Shown: piece by piece, positions 58,078-64,000 of the stretch | How positions within the stretch are numbered: the stretch's first letter is position 1 | Layout: each line of letters begins with the position of its first letter | DNA from: Tetrapyrgos nigripes | Lineage: Eukaryota; Basidiomycota; Agaricomycetes; Agaricales; Campanellaceae | Assembly (NCBI GenBank): GCA_013368315.1 | Contig: JAACJM010000002.1 | Span: 1,240,001 to 1,304,000 of the forward strand | Direction: 5' to 3' | DNA: 64,000 nucleotides | The notes under the pieces: generated by a model | The model's input: the letters and a program-made list of their open reading frames with translations, nothing else | Databases searched by the model: none | What the model was told of the DNA's origin: nothing | Position numbers and translations under genes: made by a program

Positions 58078-58550
58078 TTTTTGTAACTCCCTTACTCTAT
58101 TTCGTCCCTAATGTACCCTACTGTTACTTTATGATGGTCTCTTAGTTTATCCTACTGTATACCTGTTGTATGACACAACTTGTACTTCTTGTTACCAATA
58201 TATATGACCCTGATTCTTTTTCTTCTCCTCGCTTGCTCGGGTTTGGGGTTGCTCGGCTGCCCTTGGGCTGTGAGCTTCGCTCAGGTTTGGGTGCATTTGG
58301 GCCCCTTTGGGTCAGCCTCTCTTTCCTCTTAGCACCCCAACGCTCAGGACTCAGTCCCGATAGGCGTTTAGATGCCTTCCTCATGGCACGATTTCCAGAC
58401 GTGTCTCTGGCATGCCTGTCACGTGCGCAGCATCTTCCGATGACACTTCGGGCCAAGCCCTTCCCCAAACCTTGCCAACTAGCATAACAACCTAGTTTGC
58501 GTTGAAGTGTCTTTAATAAGTACTAGAATACATTCTGTATTCTAGTCCCT

Positions 58551-60667
58551 TTCCCTTAAGAGCCACAAAATAGCTCAGCTTATTCAAGGCCGCCTTCTCC
58601 TTATCATCACGACTGGGTGTAGTTCTAGATCTGTGGGTCCCAAATTTACACCCACTGTTATTAGCACCAATCAAATGCCAACTTGAATATCCCTTGCGCA
58701 TGCTTTTTTAGCTTCCTGATGGGATGTGCCAGGGTCCAACCCCTTGCAACACAAGAGAAGATATTGATGGATCATTACAATACATCAGATCTGAAGGTTC
58801 TTGTTCTTGTTTTGGAGGACAATAGAAGAACAATGCAATGTCAATGTCAACTGATTCCCAGGGTTGTCCAGGCGAGAGTCCCAAGTCCCAATTTGGAAAT
58901 GCTTTATAATGGATAGCCACATGTTCTCTGGCCAGGTCTCAGCATGATGGTTTTGTTTATTATGTAGTGCAAATCTCTCTTTACTCTCTCCTTCCATGTC
59001 GAGTGTTATCTGAGGCTTCCCTACTGGCTGCACTCCACAGAGACGCATACATACTGCTCTCCCTCTCCCAATTCCAACAGAATGTCCATTGGTCACAGCC
59101 CATGCAAAGTTACAAGCCTGGCTCAAAACAAGGAAAACAATAATGAAGAAGATGTGGGCCATCACTATATGTGGCAATGACGAGGCCCAAGGGGAGTGAG
59201 TAGGTTGTAGACATAGACGTGGACTTGAATTTGGATTTGAGTTTGATGCTGTGTTGGGTGCTGCATTGGATGCTATGCTCATTCCTGGGCCCAGCTCCAT
59301 CCTCAGCTACTACTAAATTGTTGTTGTCAGAATAACTGTCAGAATAATCATCGGAAGATATGTAGTCATCCCCATTGATGAATTTAGTGGTCTTGGCTGA
59401 TTTGTGAGAAGATTTAGTAGTACCAGTGTTATTGGTCTTGTCAAGGTTACTGGTACACTTAAATAACCCCCCAAGTCACACAATTAAAGAACAGATACAA
59501 AGCAGATAGATTGAGAGAGAGAGATATGAATGGAAAGACGAGTAAGCTGACTAGGCTCCACACTGCGTAGTAGTAGTACGGAGCAGAGACAAAGTGAATG
59601 AACTGGGGAATCAGTTACAAGATATCTCAGGTATATATGAAAAATATGAAGGGATGAGAGAAAGTAAGTAAAAATAGAATAGTGCCATATGGTTAAGAAA
59701 GATAGGAAGATCAGATCAAGGATAGAAAGAACAGATAGGAGATAAGAAAGATAAAAAGATAGGAGATTGATCAATGGTTATTATAGAGTTTGATAGGTTT
59801 TATAAGGTTCAAAGTCAGTAATATAAGGTTTATCGAGGAAATGAAATAGACGAATGATCAGAGAAAGGGTTCAATAATGAAGTAAAAGAGGAAGGAGGGC
59901 AAAGAACTGTAGTGGTTTGTGACAGGTCTTGTCTCTCATACTGTCCCTCATCCCCATCTTCAAGCTTTTTCTGTTTCTCCCACTCCACTTTCCTCTTCCT
60001 GTCCTTTGAATTGAAGTTGAAGAACCTCTCATTTATACTCCTTGATGTCCTTGGTATCCTTGGTATCCCTGCTACAATCTGATGACACCAACTTTAATTT
60101 TGCAGGTGCAGAATTGGGTGTAAGTGCAGGTGCAGGTGCAGGTGTAGAATTTTGGGAGCCTGACTTTTTGCTTGGGTTTGGGTATGCATCTTCACAGTGG
60201 TTGATGACAGAGGAGAAGGAGGATGAGCATAGGCAGCCTGAGCAGAGGAGGAAGGTTGGGTACGCATACTTCTTGGACAAGTCTTCAAGGCTTCAGACAC
60301 TTTAGTGGTCAATGTCATCTTTGTCTGGGGATACTAGCACTTGGATTTGGACTTGTCAGGGTAGGGATGACATTCAGAATTGAAATCACTGTACTCTTCA
60401 TTGTTGTTGTAGTCATAAGTACTGTAGTATTTCGACTGTATGACCAGCCACTTTGGTGTGTGACGCAATAATTTTGTTCCATGAGATGACTTAATTACTA
60501 TATTTGGAAAGTTGCTGGCATTGCCAGTGCTCTCAAGGCCGTTTTTTGGTAATAAAACACTCGAAAAAGCCTCTGTGATGCATTACTCAATACCAAATTG
60601 ACCATGACTGAGGGGCCCTGTGATGCATTACGTGGTCATGTGGTTAAAATACTACAGTAGTCATAGC
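58551..60667. other. low-complexity region, no gene recognised
   Basis: A minus-strand frame at 58785-59300 has one hydrophobic segment (IVMAHIFFIIVFLVLSQA) but no known domain. Around 59320-59460 the minus strand encodes a Ser/Asp-rich stretch. 59490-59900 is rich in GATA and AGA words, and 60100-60150 has a GGTGCA hexamer repeat. It may be a degraded minus-strand gene. Confidence 0.4.
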
Positions 60668-60670
60668 CAT

Positions 60671-61039
60671 CACTGGAAGCAAATCCCTGTAAATATGCCA
60701 CCATACAGGGGTATTACAGCAGCCTTACTACAAGTCATTCAATAAGTAATACACCTTACATTACAGGATATTACAAATACATATATTTTTCAGAACAATC
60801 CTGTAATACTGCTGTAAAGCAGGGGGATTACAGCAATATTTCAGTGTAGTAATACATTCTGTAATACTGCCTTGTATTTCTTGGCAGTATTACAGCATGT
60901 ATTACTGTGACACTATGTCACACTGAAATGTTGCTGTAATCCACCCTGATTTACAGCAGTCTTACAGGATTGTTCTGAAAAATATATGTGTTTGTAATAC
61001 CCCTGTATGGTGGCATATTACAGGGATTTGCTTCCAGTG
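60671..61039. mobile_element. CACTG-ended MITE (EnSpm/CACTA-like)
   Basis: The 369-bp element has inverted arms starting CACTGGAAGCAAATCCCTGT and a 3-bp duplication CAT (60668-60670, 61040-61042). The whole element is close to a palindrome, with repeated GTAATACTG/CAGTATTAC words. Same terminal type as 41135-41413 but a different sequence. Confidence 0.85.
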
Positions 61040-61459
61040 CATCACTGCAGATGGCAGTGGGTATTTGCCAGCCATTTTTGCACAGGCGTAAATCTCAAAT
61101 CTTTCAGAGTAGTTAAAGGCCTTTTGACCCTTGACCCTGTCAATAATAATTTAATCATGAATAAATAGTAATCAGCTATTATAAAGACACAAAAGCCAGG
61201 ATCTTGAAAAGCTTCCCCAATCCTTGAGAAATGAGACAATCCTTTAAGAACCTTTAAAGGTTCATAAAGGTTTTAGGGTACTGTCAAGGTTCACAATACT
61301 TTTTGGTTGGTAAAGGATTGCTGACTTTAACAAGGCTGTCAAGGATTGGTGTCCTTTCCAAGGTTAATGATGTTTGCCAGCATTTTAAGGGTATCTCCAA
61401 AGCTTAGTCCCTTGTCAAGGCATCATGGTCATTTTGTCCTAAACTTTTTTAGGGTACAG

Positions 61460-61485
61460 CCCTAAACCTAAACCTAACCCTAAAG
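61460..61485 (-). repeat. short telomere-like run
   Basis: CCCTAAACCTAAACCTAACC then CTAAAG: degenerate copies of the telomere repeat complement. ACCCTAACC words also occur near 61626 and 62183. They may be simple repeats. Confidence 0.6.
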
Positions 61486-61943
61486 TTCCGGGGGGCGTCC
61501 TAAATCTAATCAAATTCTCTATTAGATGACATACATCTTGTGGGAATCCATCAATCCATTGAATTACTGTATATTTTTATAAAAACTGAAAAACTGCATA
61601 AAAATAGTAAACAGTTCATAGCGCAAAACCCTAACCATAACTCTAAGCTGACTAAGCGTCATCCGCAAGCTATTCAAAATACCTATCTCCTGACACCCCA
61701 ATCGTGAGAATTGATCTACTCCTCAATTTCCTGCAAATTTCTTTCTATTAAAAAAGTCCCACTCAATTTACTATGTAAATGTGGCTGTGTCTGTCATGTG
61801 CTGGGGGTTCTTCACGTGTTTTTGCACAGCTTTCCAACGCTTCCACTTTCATGGGAATTCATGCACAATTGCTCCCACAGTAAGCCCATCGAAGTTTTCA
61901 ATTCAATTTGCCTATCTGCATTACTGGTACAAAGGCTTTGAAA

Positions 61944-62041
61944 ACTGGGGAAAGGTGCCACTGCTTCCCATGGCACATTACGAGGCCCATTATTGGATAA
62001 ATAAAATGGTTTCGTATGCAGTAAAAAATCAGATAGAGCCC
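61944..62041 (+). repeat. dispersed repeat R1
   Basis: ACTGGGGAAAGGTGCCACTG, CACATTACGAGGCCCATTAT, then CGTATGCAGTAAAAAATCAG and ATAGAGCCC. It matches the copy at 44836-44941 over about 100 bp in inverted orientation. Confidence 0.7.
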
Positions 62042-63804
62042 AATATCTCAATGTAACGATGCCTTCAATTATAAATGACCTTGGATTGGGTGGAGGGTCA
62101 ATGAAGTCCCAATTGTGCACGCAATATTTAGTTGTGGGTGAGCGAGTAGATATGAGACGGCGTCTTTTCAGGAGTTCATTTACCCTAACCCTAGACCAGT
62201 GCCACGCAATCTATTCTAAGTCGGAGTTTGAACAATCGCGCGTCGCACCGTTCTTTCATCCCTTCTATCATCTCATCCCTTCCGTCTGTCTAACTCTCCT
62301 CTCCCTCCATCTCTTCTACTCCCAACTCAATTTAGTGCCGCCTCGCTTGCTTGCGCTGCGTCTATACGTTCCCAACGCGGACTCCTTTAGGTATGTAATC
62401 GTATTTCTGTATGACCACGTACTAAAGCTGCGATATTACATACGCCAGACAGCATTGTCTTTCAACGACCATCATCACCACCTCCTGGGTCGTTGATGAT
62501 TCCTATCTGCTGCGTGCCCCGTTCGTCCTACTGCAAAGAAGTGGGTCTGTCAGAATATTTCGCTTTAGGTTGCTAATATCTCTTCTCTCCCGCAGGTACC
62601 ACGTCAACGCAGGTTCAAGAATGAAGAGGACGTGTCAATGACGGACAGTATTCACTGCTGAGAAACTGTAAAACGAGATGGATGGTGAGGTAAGTTATGT
62701 GTTTATCATTTATGTGCTCTACCTCATTGTTGTCTTGTTCTGCCCCAGGTTCCTCATAGTATCGACTGGTAAATGCTCAATGGGCTGCTATAGGTGTGTA
62801 TGTCGTTCTCACTGTCGTCATCTTTGCTGAGGTCATTATAGCTCTAGCATCTTTGTCATCAATGTGTCTCCTACTATTGTCATCCTTGCTGAGGTTGTTA
62901 TGCTTCTAGCAGTGCCCCTCCATGTATTCAAACCTGTATCAGTGTGGTGATATGTTGCCCCAGGTCTGTCCGTCCTTCCCCAGCCTATTCTCTGTTCTTA
63001 CTGATTAGCTCTTCTCTTTTAGTGAATTGTTTGTGCGGGCTGGGTCCTGTTCCTTGAGGTTGGATTACTTGAGTGTCGTCAGATAGTAGTTCACTCTGTC
63101 TTTGTATGTACAAGATTTGTACTTATGTAGTCTCCTTGAATACATTTTTGTTAACCTGCTATTTATTTTCATGTTGTTCTGAAGCAAGTCAATGCCAGCT
63201 ATCAACGAAGAATACATCCTTTTTACTGCCAATTCTAGCTAATCCACACAAATATATTTGGCAACAAAAATATCTGGGGTAATCCAGGTAATCCTAGAAT
63301 ACCGCCGAATAGCTGATATTTCCGGAATTCCGCTGTAATCTGGGCTAATCCCCGAATTGGGTTTTTCCTGATGGAGACTTGACCATAGAGAAAGAGAACA
63401 AAAGAATAGAAAAGCACGCACTCAGGTTCCCAGCCTGCTGTCACACTCATCAAATTGAAATCAGACCATTCAACACTTTGGAGCCAGTGGCAAAGACACT
63501 CTGCTTCTGCAATTATGTATTCATCTTTCACTATAATTCATTGGACACTACTAAGTGCAGTAGAGAACCTGCCCCATTAGACACTAGAGACCTTGTCTTC
63601 TGGTGGTAGCAAAGAGAATTTCATGATTTCCGTATCATGATATCAAGTGATTCGATCATAGGAATTCCACCTGCAGACTCGCAGTATTACGGAGGAATAT
63701 CCGTCTGATTGAATACAACTTATCCAACTACCCACTCACTGAGAACATCCTAGAGAGAACTTACCTCATCAATACTCTTATCACCTGAGACCCCTTTGAA
63801 ACTT
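62042..63804. other. intergenic, no gene recognised
   Basis: Short open frames only. A doubled GCTGAGGT(C/T)(A/G)TTAT segment near 62828 and 62891 suggests a small local duplication. Confidence 0.4.
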
Positions 63805-64000
63805 AACCAGTCTTATTGAGTAGTTTTCTATTGAAAGCTACATTTCTATCTACTATACTCACTAGCCCTATTAAAGCTACCCTCAAACCGTCTTGCATAA
63901 ATGACACAGCCACTGAAGATGAGGGACTGGATGACGATGATGATCAGTCCAGCGTAGTCTTTCCACTGCCAGTGAAAGATCGCCGCAGATTGCTTTGGTG
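63805..64000 (+). CDS. possible partial gene running off the window
   Basis: One frame stays open from about 63805 to the window end and has coding-like composition near the edge (ATEDEGLDDDDDQSSVVFPL then PVKDRRRLLW). No start, intron or domain can be fixed, so this may be an exon of a gene that continues beyond the window, or chance. Confidence 0.25.

Larger units (their letters stand above)
52740..58550 (+). mobile_element. DIRS-order (Ngaro-like) tyrosine-recombinase retroelement relic 2
   Basis: The relic is more complete than relic 1: gag-like region, RT, RNase H and tyrosine recombinase in one direction, all with frameshifts. Limits are approximate. A hairpin ACTAGAATACA/TGTATTCTAGT at 58522-58546 and GATAAG/CTTATC at about 52732-52753 may mark the termini, but split direct repeats of a typical YR element were not identified. 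The protein blocks match relic 1 in order but with many substitutions. Confidence 0.8.

Noticed and set aside
58785..59300. Minus-strand frame with one transmembrane-like segment
   Set aside because: No family recognised, no clear start, and the surroundings are low in complexity.
1..64000. tRNA genes, rRNA, CRISPR arrays, bacterial-type operons or a giant cargo element such as a Starship
   Set aside because: No cloverleaf with B-box-like GGTTCGA context, no regular spacer array, and the only tyrosine recombinases belong to RT-containing retroelements.

Overview
The window looks like a euchromatic-to-transposon-rich stretch of an Agaricomycete (mushroom-forming basidiomycete) nuclear genome. 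The evidence is many genes with short (about 45-150 nt) GT-AG introns, a class I hydrophobin, two copies of a basidiomycete-type DUF6593-like gene, an agaric-type HNH (HNH_2-like) gene relic, and DIRS/Ngaro-like tyrosine-recombinase retroelements with spliceosomal introns. No rRNA, convincing tRNA or CRISPR was seen. All coordinates are hand-derived; exon joins were checked for reading-frame phase.

Gene-bearing part, 1-18 kb: a Ctr-type copper transporter (37-708, +); a coiled-coil hypothetical protein (1706-2738, -); a DUF6593-like gene (5668-7284, +); a decayed HNH gene (7571-8927, -); an Aurora kinase (9418-10903, -); a coiled-coil hypothetical protein (11707-12826, +); a secreted type-B carboxylesterase with 14 exons (13313-15958, +); and a class I hydrophobin (17143-17594, +). 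A second DUF6593-like gene lies at 30769-32091 (+), and a large multi-pass membrane protein of DUF3176-like architecture at 45340-47550 (-).

The rest, 18.6-63 kb, is mostly nested mobile elements. A TIR-type element (about 18599-27280) with subterminal CCCGCAC motifs was invaded by a young Ty1/copia retrotransposon (18737-24158, 236-bp LTRs with one mismatch, TSD GTTTT) and by a Tc1/mariner element (25351-26960, about 205-bp TIRs, TA target). The copia pol is itself interrupted by a 378-bp solo LTR (21674-22051, TSD AGAAC). Further on come a hAT-type MITE (30098-30620), a 1.3-kb TIR element with 9-bp TSD (35341-36683), a foldback element with about 0.55-kb TIRs (37847-39981) that carries a second hAT-like MITE (39113-39697), two DIRS-order retroelement relics (about 39999-44887 and 52740-58550), two CACTG-ended MITEs (41135-41413, 60671-61039) and a TA-flanked MITE (50782-51536).

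Two themes stand out. First, several disabling mutations look like CGA to TGA changes (copia pol, the HNH gene, DIRS-like relics), and the only copia LTR mismatch is also at a CpG, which fits C-to-T decay at methylated CpG. Second, both DIRS-like relics carry an intron at exactly the same place in the reverse transcriptase, and in one copy this intron has grown to 885 bp by tandem repeats and a MITE. I found no convincing previously undescribed multi-gene system; the DUF6593-like gene between inverted repeats is the nearest candidate for a gene-carrying mobile unit.
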